Shown here in pieces: positions 15,785 through 21,694 of a stretch of DNA of 21,694 nt. The translations under genes were made by a program, and so were the position numbers. The notes beneath the pieces were generated by a model. That model was not told the DNA's origin. It ran no database searches and saw only the letters and a list, made by a program, of their open reading frames with translations. Positions within the stretch are counted from its first letter, which is position 1, and every line of letters starts with the position of its first letter. The stretch is from JBEIUO01 sp964549785 (GTDB lineage Bacteria; Planctomycetota; Phycisphaerae; Phycisphaerales; UBA1924): the NCBI GenBank assembly GCA_964549785.1, contig CAZJXA010000029.1, forward strand, positions 1 through 21,694. Direction: 5' to 3'.

Positions 15785-17026
15785 ATGACGAACGGGATGT
15801 CGGATCGGCGGGAGTTTCTGATGCAGGCGGCCGGGGGCATGGCCGCGATCGGGCTTTTCCCGAGCCTGTTGCCCGCAGCGCCCATGGTGGCCGCCGGGCG
15901 AAAGGCACCGCTGCAGGTGGCCTTGATCGGCGCTGGTCGGCAGGGCCGGGCCGCACTGGGTGAGCTGGCGAAGTTTGAGGCTGTTCGCATCGCCGCGGTG
16001 TGCGATACCGACCCTTCGCGGCTTGAGAGCGGTGTCAAGAAGACGAAAGACGCGGCCGGGTTCGCCGACCATCGCGCCTTGTTGGACGGTGCCGGCAACG
16101 TCGAAGCCGTGATCATCGCGACCCCGACCCATCTGCATAAGCAGATCGTGCTCGACGCGGTGCAGGCCGGAAAGCACGTGTACTTGGAAGCCCCGATCGC
16201 GCATACGCCCGAGGATTGTGCGGCGATTGCCGCGGCGGCCCGCGATTATAAAAAGGTGTTCGCGGTCGGTCTCGAAGGCCGCTCCAACCCGGTCTATGCG
16301 CTCGCTCGATCATTCTTCCGCGCGGGCGGGCTCGAGGCGCTCGTTTCCATGCGGGCCCAGGCGTTCCAGAAGACCAGTTGGAAAACGCCCGCAAGCGACC
16401 CCGCCCGCGAGAAAGCACTCAATTGGCGGCTCGATAAAGACGTTTCGACGGGCTTGCTGGGCGAACTCGGCACCCATCAGATCGACGTGATGCGATACTT
16501 TGCGGATGTCGAGCCCAGGAGCGTCATGGGCCTCGGCGCGGTGCGGATGCACAAGGACGGGCGCCAAGTCGCCGACACCGCCTCGTGCTTCGTTACGATG
16601 TCGAACGGTCAGGTGCTCTCCTACGAAGCGTCGCTGGGCAACTCCTTTGGCGGACGGTTCGAGGTCTTCAACACGACCGCCGCGGCATTCAAACTGGCGT
16701 GGACGCACGGCTGGATGTTCAAGGAAGCGGACGCCGCGACGCAGGGGTGGGAGGTCTACGCGAACCGCCAGCGATTCCACAACGACGAGGGCATTACCCT
16801 GATCGCGGATGCAACGAAACTCGCGAGCCAGGGCAAACTCAAGGACGGTGTGGGCCTCCCGTTCACGTCCCTGTATTACGCCCTCGCGGACTTTGTCAAG
16901 AGCATCGCCGAGGACAAGCCGGTCGCCGCGACCGCCGAGGACGGTCTGAGGGCCAGCGTCGCGGGGATCCTGGCGAACCGGGCCGTCGTCAACGGGGGCG
17001 TGGTCGAGATCGGGGAGCCCGCGTAA
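15785..17026 (+). CDS. Tat-exported Gfo/Idh/MocA-like protein with EAP in place of EKP
   Basis: A 413-residue paralogue of the exported sugar oxidoreductases. The signal is SDRREFLMQAAGGMAAIG with the Arg pair at residues 8-9, and a cleavage zone of the Ala-Ala-Pro type near residue 32. The Rossmann motif is ALIGAGRQGRA (46-56) and ATPTHLHKQIVLDA is typical. The catalytic-site motif reads YLEAPIAHTPEDC: the lysine of the conserved EKP is Ala136 (codon GCC), read from a clean frame. The later GLLGELGTHQIDVMRYF, with the conserved His and Asp, is intact. Loss of the lysine suggests altered chemistry or a non-enzymatic role. The stop TAA is directly followed by the ATG of the cytochrome gene, so the two are translationally coupled and probably work together. 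Confidence 0.9.
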   Translation: MTNGMSDRREFLMQAAGGMAAIGLFPSLLPAAPMVAAGRKAPLQVALIGAGRQGRAALGELAKFEAVRIAAVCDTDPSRLESGVKKTKDAAGFADHRALLDGAGNVEAVIIATPTHLHKQIVLDAVQAGKHVYLEAPIAHTPEDCAAIAAAARDYKKVFAVGLEGRSNPVYALARSFFRAGGLEALVSMRAQAFQKTSWKTPASDPAREKALNWRLDKDVSTGLLGELGTHQIDVMRYFADVEPRSVMGLGAVRMHKDGRQVADTASCFVTMSNGQVLSYEASLGNSFGGRFEVFNTTAAAFKLAWTHGWMFKEADAATQGWEVYANRQRFHNDEGITLIADATKLASQGKLKDGVGLPFTSLYYALADFVKSIAEDKPVAATAEDGLRASVAGILANRAVVNGGVVEIGEPA

Positions 17027-17836
17027 ATGGCGAAAGATGGACCGCCGATGGTGGTCGAAGCACTGAAACGAACCGCCGTCGGCGGCGTCTCGTGGCCACT
17101 CCTGCGCGAGCTTCCGTGGCTCGCGCGGCTCGGCGTGTTTGCGTTGATGGTGCTGGTGGTGGGTGGATTGGCCGCCTCCGGGGCTCACCTTTTTTATCAC
17201 GATCAGAATCGCGACGAGCAACCGGGCCTGACGACCACCGATATCAAGGGCGTCTACCACGGGGTGAACGCGACCGCGCCGATGCTTGCGAGTTTGCGGG
17301 CCGGGCACCCCGAGACGCTCGATCCAAAGGATCGGGAGACATTGGTCAAGTGGCTCGAAGGAACCCGCATCGCGGAGGACTATGACAATCTCGACCTGGG
17401 CGATTCGGCGCCCGGGGAATTGATCGCCGCGAACTGCGTGTCGTGCCATTCGTTCAAGGCCACCGCAAGCGACGCGTTTCCCGAGTTGCCCCTCGACCGC
17501 TGGGACGACGTGAAAAACGTCTCGTTCAGCAAGGACATCCGGCCCAACGACGTCAAAATTCTCGCCGCGTCAACCCACACGCACGCCCTGAGCCTGGCGA
17601 CCCTTGCCGCCATGGTCTCGTTGCTCATGCTGATGACGACGTGGAATCGCGCCTGGGTGAGCCTGTTGGTGGGCGTGATGGGAGTCGCGCTGCTGGCCGA
17701 CATGGCGGCCTGGTGGGTGACGCGGTGGTACGAAGCCGGGGCCTACGCCATTATCGTGTTTGGCGCTGCGTATGTGGTTTCGATCGGAATTGGATGTCTT
17801 CTGGTGATGCTGGAGTTGTTGAAGCGGTCTCGCTGA
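17027..17836 (+). CDS. Membrane-anchored c-type cytochrome protein
   Basis: A 269-residue protein with one heme c motif, C137-V-S-C140-H141, in a hydrophilic domain between an N-terminal helix (about 32-52) and three C-terminal helices (about 187-203, 209-229 and 238-262). The heme domain should face the periplasm. THTHAL (183-188) at the mouth of the second helix offers two histidines that could bind a second heme or a metal. The stretch GVYHGVNATAPMLASLRAGHP (75-95) looks conserved-like but I cannot assign it to a named family. The start codon abuts the stop of the EAP oxidoreductase gene, so the protein may carry electrons for that exported partner. No other respiratory gene is nearby. Partner and electron acceptor are inference. 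Confidence 0.85.
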   Translation: MAKDGPPMVVEALKRTAVGGVSWPLLRELPWLARLGVFALMVLVVGGLAASGAHLFYHDQNRDEQPGLTTTDIKGVYHGVNATAPMLASLRAGHPETLDPKDRETLVKWLEGTRIAEDYDNLDLGDSAPGELIAANCVSCHSFKATASDAFPELPLDRWDDVKNVSFSKDIRPNDVKILAASTHTHALSLATLAAMVSLLMLMTTWNRAWVSLLVGVMGVALLADMAAWWVTRWYEAGAYAIIVFGAAYVVSIGIGCLLVMLELLKRSR

Positions 17837-17857
17837 CGCGGATCGGTTTTGCGTCAG
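17833..17857. terminator. Inverted repeat between converging genes
   Basis: CTGACGC (17833-17839) and GCGTCAG (17851-17857) can form a 7-base-pair stem with an 11-base loop in the 33-base gap between the cytochrome gene and pheS, which converge. A second copy of GCGTCAG at 17867-17873 covers the pheS stop. There is no clean U-tract, so intrinsic termination would be weak; a bidirectional terminator is the natural guess from position. Confidence 0.4.
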
Positions 17858-17869
17858 ACCGGTTCTGCG

Positions 17870-18907
17870 TCAGACCTGTTCCAGGAACCGGATGTCGTTG
17901 GCGAACATCAGCCGGATGTCGGGGATTCCGTACTTCCCCATCGCCAGCCGTTCGACGCCGAAGCCGAACGCGAATCCTGTCCATTCTTCCGGGTCGACGC
18001 CGCACGCCTCGAAGACGTTGGGATCCACCATGCCGCAACCGCCCAGTTCCATCCAGCGTTCCGGCAGGTCGGGGCGTAACTGAACCTTGATCTCAAACTG
18101 CGCGGACGGCTCTGTGAACGGATAGAACGTCGGCGTGAAGCGGATCTCGGCGTTCTTGCCGAAGTACGCGCGGATGAAGTGAAAGAGCGTCGTCTTGAGG
18201 TCGCTCATGTTGACGCCGCGATCGACGTAGAGCCCCTCGATCTGGTGGAACATGAAACTGTGGGTGGCGTCGACGGTGTCGGGGCGATAGACGCGGCCCG
18301 GCGCGACGATGCGGATCGGTTCGCGGAGCGTGCCCCCGCCGCGCTTCACCATTTCCTCCATGACCCTCACCTGCACCGTGCTCGTCTGGCTGCGCAGCAT
18401 GCGAGGGCTGGCGACTTTCGCCGGATCATCGACATAGAAATTGTCGCTCGGGTCGCGAGCCGGATGGCCCGGCGGGATATTCAGTTTCACGAAATTGTGG
18501 TCGTCGTCTTCAAGTTCCGGGCCATCCGCAACATCGAAGCCCATGCGGGCGAAGACGGCCACCAGTTCATCACGAACGCGGGTGATGATGTGACGTTTGC
18601 CAGGTCCAAAACTGGTCACCAGCCCCGGCTCGGTGACGTCGATCAGTTCTTCGACCTTGGGTGCGGTCCCGATCTGACTTTTCTTCGCCGCGAACGCACT
18701 CTCAAGTGTCGACCGCACCTCGTTGAGTTTGGCACCAACCGCCGGCTTCTGGTCTTTCGGCACGTCCTTGAACGAGCCGAGCACGGCTTTGACCGAACCG
18801 CTTGGTCCCAAGGTGGCGAGCCGCCAGGCTTCCAAGGCTTCGGCGTCCGCCGCCACGGCGAGCGTCGCGAGTGCTGTGGACTGGAGTTGATCGAGGGTGT
18901 CGAGCAT
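17870..18907 (-). CDS. pheS: Phenylalanyl-tRNA synthetase alpha subunit
   Basis: A 345-residue class II aminoacyl-tRNA synthetase subunit that charges tRNA-Phe as an alpha2-beta2 complex with PheT. An N-terminal coiled-coil arm for tRNA binding comes first (about residues 1-85). The catalytic core follows, with GPELEDDDHNFVKLNIPPGHPARD, RSQTSTVQVRVME, the motif 2 region RVYRPDTVDATHSFMFHQIEGL and motif 3 GFGVERLAMGKYGIPDIR near the end. Length is normal. The ATG at 18907 begins like known PheS proteins, yet it has no Shine-Dalgarno: the ten bases before it are the T-rich tail of a GC-rich hairpin. pheT, usually directly downstream, is absent here because the next gene converges. Upstream there is no rplT either. 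Confidence 0.97.
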   Translation of the reverse strand: MLDTLDQLQSTALATLAVAADAEALEAWRLATLGPSGSVKAVLGSFKDVPKDQKPAVGAKLNEVRSTLESAFAAKKSQIGTAPKVEELIDVTEPGLVTSFGPGKRHIITRVRDELVAVFARMGFDVADGPELEDDDHNFVKLNIPPGHPARDPSDNFYVDDPAKVASPRMLRSQTSTVQVRVMEEMVKRGGGTLREPIRIVAPGRVYRPDTVDATHSFMFHQIEGLYVDRGVNMSDLKTTLFHFIRAYFGKNAEIRFTPTFYPFTEPSAQFEIKVQLRPDLPERWMELGGCGMVDPNVFEACGVDPEEWTGFAFGFGVERLAMGKYGIPDIRLMFANDIRFLEQV

Positions 18908-18939
18908 AAAACGAAACGGCCCCGCATCCCGCGGGGCCG
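18908..18939 (-). terminator. Terminator-like hairpin in the pheS leader (candidate attenuator)
   Basis: On the minus strand CGGCCCCGC and GCGGGGCCG (18917-18925 and 18931-18939) form a perfect 9-base-pair stem with a 5-base loop, followed by TTTCGTTTT and then the pheS ATG. This is the form of an intrinsic terminator. No minus-strand gene lies upstream that it could end, because the next gene is divergent. It may therefore attenuate pheS, or hold the start region in a regulated structure. Confidence 0.7.
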
Positions 18940-18953
18940 CTCAACTGGGGAGA

Positions 18954-18972
18954 GCCTCATGATTCATGAGGC
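18954..18972. promoter_or_regulatory. Perfect 19-base palindrome upstream of pheS
   Basis: GCCTCATGA and TCATGAGGC flank a single central T, making a perfect inverted repeat with 9-base arms. In RNA it would fold to an 8-base-pair stem with a 3-base loop, 14 bases ahead of the terminator-like hairpin on the pheS strand. It could be a protein operator or a first leader hairpin. A mini-ORF of 8 codons (18941-18967, minus) starts inside it but holds no Phe codon. Confidence 0.5.
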
Positions 18973-19030
18973 CGTTGGACGCGATCGTAGCAAACGCGAT
19001 TTTTCCGGGTGACGAAAATCTGGCACGGGG

Positions 19031-19047
19031 TGTCAAGTTTGCTTGAC
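19031..19047 (+). promoter_or_regulatory. Upstream operator candidate of the membrane protein/XRE module
   Basis: GTCAAG (19032-19037) and CTTGAC (19042-19047) form a 6-base inverted repeat with a 4-base spacer. It overlaps the -35 box. TGTCAAGT at 19031-19038 also recurs inverted as ACTTGACA at 19068-19075. The downstream XRE regulator is the natural ligand, giving autoregulation. Confidence 0.55.
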
Positions 19048-19070
19048 TTCAAACAGATGTCCAGTATACT
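19043..19070 (+). promoter_or_regulatory. Sigma-70-type promoter of the membrane protein/XRE module
   Basis: TTGACT (19043-19048) and TATACT (19065-19070) are separated by 16 bases. Each box has five of six consensus bases, making it the strongest promoter in the window, and it stands in an AT-rich island. The transcript would start near 19077, about 50 bases before ATG 19126. Confidence 0.75.
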
Positions 19071-19087
19071 TGACACGTTGTTCAAGT
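19068..19087 (+). promoter_or_regulatory. Downstream operator candidate overlapping the -10 box and start site
   Basis: ACTTGA (19068-19073) and TCAAGT (19082-19087) are perfect inverted arms with an 8-base spacer. Its centre is 38 bases from that of the upstream repeat, so both could be bound on nearly the same face of the helix. Occupation would block RNA polymerase directly. Confidence 0.5.
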
Positions 19088-19125
19088 TTCTTGTCATTTG
19101 TTCTCGAGCGTTAAAGGAAATTCCC

Positions 19126-19545
19126 ATGCTGCCATCGTTTGAGGAAAAGAGCGTCTGGATTCAGTTGATCAGCTTGGTCGTGGGCCTCGCCCTCTATTCC
19201 ATCGTGTCCGGGGCGATGATGGCGAACGGAATCACGGAACCGGCGCCGTACGTACCGGTTTTCATATCGGCGGTGATTGTGCTGGTGGTGGTGCTGGGGT
19301 TGGGGCACGCGCTCGCCGCACTCACCGGCAAACCGGAACGGTCTGATGAGCGTGACCGGCTGATCGGGTGGCGGGCGGAGAGCAATTCTTCGTGGTTGCT
19401 GGCGGTGGGCGTCTTCGGCGGGATCACGGCCCTGCTCTTCAAGGTCGAGGCGGTGTGGGTGGCCCACCTGCTGCTGGCATCAATGTTCGTGAGCGACGGG
19501 CTGAAATTGACCCTGAAGCTCGTCTACTACAGGCGCGGCGTATGA
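19126..19545 (+). CDS. Small four-helix membrane protein of an XRE-linked module
   Basis: A 139-residue hydrophobic protein with four predicted membrane helices (about 10-33, 43-66, 88-105 and 108-131). Between helices 2 and 3 a polar loop reads KPERSDERDRLIGWRAESNSS (69-89), a charged segment typical of small membrane proteins paired with XRE regulators. Its function is unknown. ATG 19126 is preceded by AAGGA 6 bases upstream and fits the promoter position; the longer frame from 19009 would run through the promoter and is rejected. The stop overlaps the start of the regulator gene in an ATGA arrangement, so both are made from one transcript. A role in sensing or shielding the regulator at the membrane is inference. 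Confidence 0.85.
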   Translation: MLPSFEEKSVWIQLISLVVGLALYSIVSGAMMANGITEPAPYVPVFISAVIVLVVVLGLGHALAALTGKPERSDERDRLIGWRAESNSSWLLAVGVFGGITALLFKVEAVWVAHLLLASMFVSDGLKLTLKLVYYRRGV

Positions 19546-19811
19546 CTCTCCCCGGCGACGTGCCTCATCGGGCCGAGGTGGTTTCCGGCCCGGCGTCCTA
19601 CGCCACCAGAGTGCGCAATCACATCCGCACGCTGCGATTCCTGGCCGACGAAATGACGCAGCAGGCCCTCGCGGACCAGATTGGGGTGAGCCGTCAGACC
19701 CTGAACGCGATCGAGGGAGGGAAGTACTCACCGTCACTCGAAGTAGCCTTCAAAATCGCGCGCGTGTTCGGAAAGCCGCTGGGCGAGGTGTTCGAACTCG
19801 CGGCCGATTAA
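19542..19811 (+). CDS. XRE-family helix-turn-helix transcriptional regulator
   Basis: An 89-residue DNA-binding protein consisting almost only of a HTH_3/XRE domain. After about 20 residues of a variable N-terminal arm comes VRNHIRTLRFLADEMTQQ, then ALADQIGVSRQTLNAIEGGKYSPSLEVAFKIARVFG, with the recognition helix around SRQTLNAIE (50-58). The ending GKPLGEVFEL is typical of the short Xre group that regulates its own operon. Its ATG overlaps the stop of the membrane protein gene by four bases. Two inverted repeats containing CTTGA lie over the operon promoter and are the likely binding sites. Regulation of other genes cannot be judged. Confidence 0.93.
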   Translation: MTLPGDVPHRAEVVSGPASYATRVRNHIRTLRFLADEMTQQALADQIGVSRQTLNAIEGGKYSPSLEVAFKIARVFGKPLGEVFELAAD

Positions 19812-20266
19812 GCCCCGCGGTGGGTGCGGGGAAGATTCGCGGTCAGGTTTCGTCGCGCTGTTTCCATCAGCAGCGTTCGTCCCGCCGGGAGAAGAACAAG
19901 GGAAGATCGTCTGAGTCGGCGGTGCAGACTGTGCACTGCATCCTCATCTGGACCGACCGGGGGCAGCGGTCGCCGCGCCGGATGCCGGCCGTCCTCACTC
20001 ACGATTCGGGGTGCGACCCCGGACGGCCATGCACGCGGCTGCGGCCCGCTTCGTGCCGTGGAGCGATGTCGGACCGAAGCGCACCTTCATGCAGCCCGTG
20101 CACCACTACCGCCGATGCTGATCGCATGACGATCCGGATTTCTGCGTGCGGCAACAGCCGCCAGGCCTTCCGCACCGGGTTTAACCCGATCGATGGGGAG
20201 GCACCGCAGCGCACACCCCGTAAAAGGCGTTTGCGGGGACGGTGACTGCACTTCAAGTACACGTCC
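19812..20266. repeat. Gene-free stretch with hairpins, likely a dispersed repeat element
   Basis: No credible gene is seen in these 455 bases; the open frames are Arg/Ser/Pro-rich and overlap on both strands. Three hairpin-forming repeats stand out: CGGGGT/ACCCCG at 20007-20021, CGGGTT/AACCCG at 20176-20188 and a 9-pair stem at 20216-20238 (CCCCGTAAA with TTTGCGGGG, one G-U pair). Read on the minus strand, one frame ends at about 19995 with the peptide RGRTPNRE and a stop. I recall that ending from many short predicted proteins of planctomycete genomes such as Rhodopirellula, which suggests a repeated non-coding element annotated as small genes. That recollection is unchecked. Confidence 0.5.
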
Positions 20267-21694
20267 GTGACTCCCGATAGTTCTGGCGAGACATTCATCC
20301 ACAATCCACCACTAAACTTCACCCGCCTACTTCTTGAGATGATCGTCACCGTGGGTGTTGCGCAGGCGGCGGTGATGCTCCTGATGCCGACGATCGCGCC
20401 GGGGATTGATGGGATTGCAGAGGCGATTCTCGATGCGTCACTGCTGTTGCTCCTCGCCGGGCCGGTGATGCTGTGTCGCGTGCGTGCGGACGTACAAAGA
20501 GCCGCGAATAGTGCCACGCCAGAAGCGGCCGTCGCGTCGCGACGGCTGGTGGCGGCGGTGGGCCTGGTGCTGCTGCTGGGTGTGGGCCTGTCGTTGGCCG
20601 CCGGGTGGCAGATCCACGGCTCGATACAGACCGAGGCGCGGGGCCGCTTCCAATCACTCACGAAGGATGCTCTGGGCGATGTGCAGCGCCGAGTCAATCA
20701 GGCGGAGTACGGGCTGAAGGGGGCGCGCGGCGTGTACGCCGCCAACGAGTCTGTAGAGCGGATGGAGTTCAAGGCGTACGCCGAATCACGCGACCTTCCA
20801 AAAGAGTTCCCCGGCGTGCTGGGGTTCGGGTTTATCGAGCGGGTGATGCGTCCTGATCTGGACGCCTTCATTGCGAAAGAGCGGGCCGATGACGCCCCGG
20901 ATTTTAACGTCCGCCTCTCGGCGCACTCGCCGGACGCGATCAAACCACCCGATGCTGAGGTCGCGCTGGCCTCGGACTTGTACATCATCAAGCACATCTT
21001 CCCCCTCGAGGCGAACCGCCCGGCGTGGGGCTATGACGTCGGCTCCGAGCCGGTCCGCCGCGAGGCCATCGAGCGGGCCATCGCGACCGGCCAGCCCGCG
21101 ATCACGGGCCGGATCAGTCTTGTGCAACAAGACAAGTCTCATACCGGGTTCCTGTACCTCGTGCCAGTCTTCCGCAACGGCTCCCATCCTTCTACCCCGG
21201 CGGAGCGGCTTGCCGCGCTTACTGGGCTGGTCTTCACGCCCATCGTTCTCGAGGCCGCGCTGGCCGATCTGCAAGAGGCGGTTGGGTACCGGATTGACTT
21301 CGAGATCTTCGACGGGACCGTCGCCGAAAAGTCGGCCGAACTCTTCGATCTGGATGGTCACTTGGCCAACGCCTCCGGGGCCATCGGCGCGGCCAACTTT
21401 GCTGGCCGCATGTTTGCAACCAAAGCCGAGATCGTTGTAGGCGGACGCACGTGGACGGCCACGCTCCGCACGACGCCCACCTTCGCGGCGGAGATCGACG
21501 CCACCACGCCGCTGGTTACCACCTTGGCCGGCCTTGTGATGACGATGCTCGCGGCGGTGGCGATATGGGCCATGGGCACCGGCCGCGCTAAGGCGGTCTC
21601 GCTGGCCGAGTCCATGACGCGGGAACTGCGCGAGGTCGCGGTACGCTCCGAGCGCCTGGCGGAGATCGCCCGGCGCACCAGCAACGCCGTGATC
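20267..21694 (+). CDS. CHASE-domain membrane sensor, N-terminal part
   Basis: The frame is open to the right edge; 476 residues are visible. An N-terminal pair of hydrophobic segments (about 20-70) has LLLEMIVTVGVAQAAVMLLMP and AEAILDASLLLLLAGPVML. A third helix (95-117) leads to an extracytoplasmic CHASE domain (about 125-400) with YGLKGARGVYAANESVERMEF, EFPGVLGFGFIERV and TGFLYLVPVF. A further helix (415-437) is followed by a linker and SERLAEIARRTSNAVI, which is how a PAS domain begins. The missing part should hold PAS repeats and a histidine kinase, GGDEF or similar output. No ATG precedes the first helix except at 20339, which would cut into it, so I used GTG 20267; an in-frame stop at 20243 limits further extension. 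No clear ribosome binding site is seen at either. Confidence 0.85.
   Translation, partial: MTPDSSGETFIHNPPLNFTRLLLEMIVTVGVAQAAVMLLMPTIAPGIDGIAEAILDASLLLLLAGPVMLCRVRADVQRAANSATPEAAVASRRLVAAVGLVLLLGVGLSLAAGWQIHGSIQTEARGRFQSLTKDALGDVQRRVNQAEYGLKGARGVYAANESVERMEFKAYAESRDLPKEFPGVLGFGFIERVMRPDLDAFIAKERADDAPDFNVRLSAHSPDAIKPPDAEVALASDLYIIKHIFPLEANRPAWGYDVGSEPVRREAIERAIATGQPAITGRISLVQQDKSHTGFLYLVPVFRNGSHPSTPAERLAALTGLVFTPIVLEAALADLQEAVGYRIDFEIFDGTVAEKSAELFDLDGHLANASGAIGAANFAGRMFATKAEIVVGGRTWTATLRTTPTFAAEIDATTPLVTTLAGLVMTMLAAVAIWAMGTGRAKAVSLAESMTRELREVAVRSERLAEIARRTSNAVI

Noticed and set aside
18908..19125. T-box riboswitch upstream of pheS
   Set aside because: I searched the minus-strand leader for the conserved T-box sequence and did not see it, and the leader before the divergent promoter is too short.
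19820..20245. Plus-strand frames of 141 and 101 codons after the XRE gene
   Set aside because: Ser/Arg/Pro-rich, no ribosome binding site, mutually overlapping with minus-strand frames, and the stretch looks like a repeat element.
19812..20266. tRNA, RNase P RNA, SRP RNA or tmRNA in the gene-free stretch
   Set aside because: None of their conserved sequence elements is visible on either strand.

Overview
The window is GC-rich, densely coded DNA from a Gram-negative-type bacterium, most likely a member of the Planctomycetota and perhaps of the Phycisphaerae. Five things point there: two Tat-exported Gfo/Idh/MocA oxidoreductases, a xylose-isomerase-like TIM-barrel protein, a nucleoside:H+ symporter-type MFS permease, a futalosine-pathway menaquinone gene (mqnD) and lpxB. 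The assignment rests on gene content and protein style only; there is no rRNA or other taxonomic marker.

Layout. From 1 to 4190 a minus-strand run carries a cysteine synthase-like PLP enzyme, a MmgE/PrpD dehydratase-like protein, a class III-like sirtuin and the N-terminal part of an ArnT/GT39-type glycosyltransferase cut by the left edge. From 4316 the plus strand carries trpF, mqnD, a 77-bp heptamer tandem repeat and an alpha-oxoamine synthase (BioF-like). A dihydropyrimidinase-like amidohydrolase (minus) is divergent from an unassigned protein (plus) with a PD-(D/E)XK-like residue pattern. Then lpxB and a TIM-barrel isomerase lie on the minus strand.

From 12080 to 17836 a plus-strand block holds an MFS permease, a Tat-exported Gfo/Idh/MocA oxidoreductase, an ApbE-like FMN transferase, a second Tat-exported Gfo/Idh/MocA protein whose EKP motif reads EAP, and a membrane-anchored CxxCH cytochrome whose start codon directly follows the preceding stop. 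This looks like a sugar- or nucleoside-related catabolic and redox cluster; its substrate cannot be read from sequence.

From 17870 to the end lie pheS (minus, without pheT beside it, and with a terminator-like hairpin directly before its start codon), a two-gene module of a small four-helix membrane protein and an XRE regulator behind a strong promoter embedded in inverted repeats, a roughly 450-bp gene-free stretch that looks like a dispersed planctomycete repeat, and the N-terminal 476 residues of a CHASE-domain sensor cut by the right edge.

I found no tRNA, rRNA, CRISPR array, transposase or phage gene. The candidates most worth a second look are the EAP oxidoreductase/cytochrome pair, the pheS leader, the heptamer array, the dispersed repeat and the nuclease-like orphan. 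None is a proven new system.
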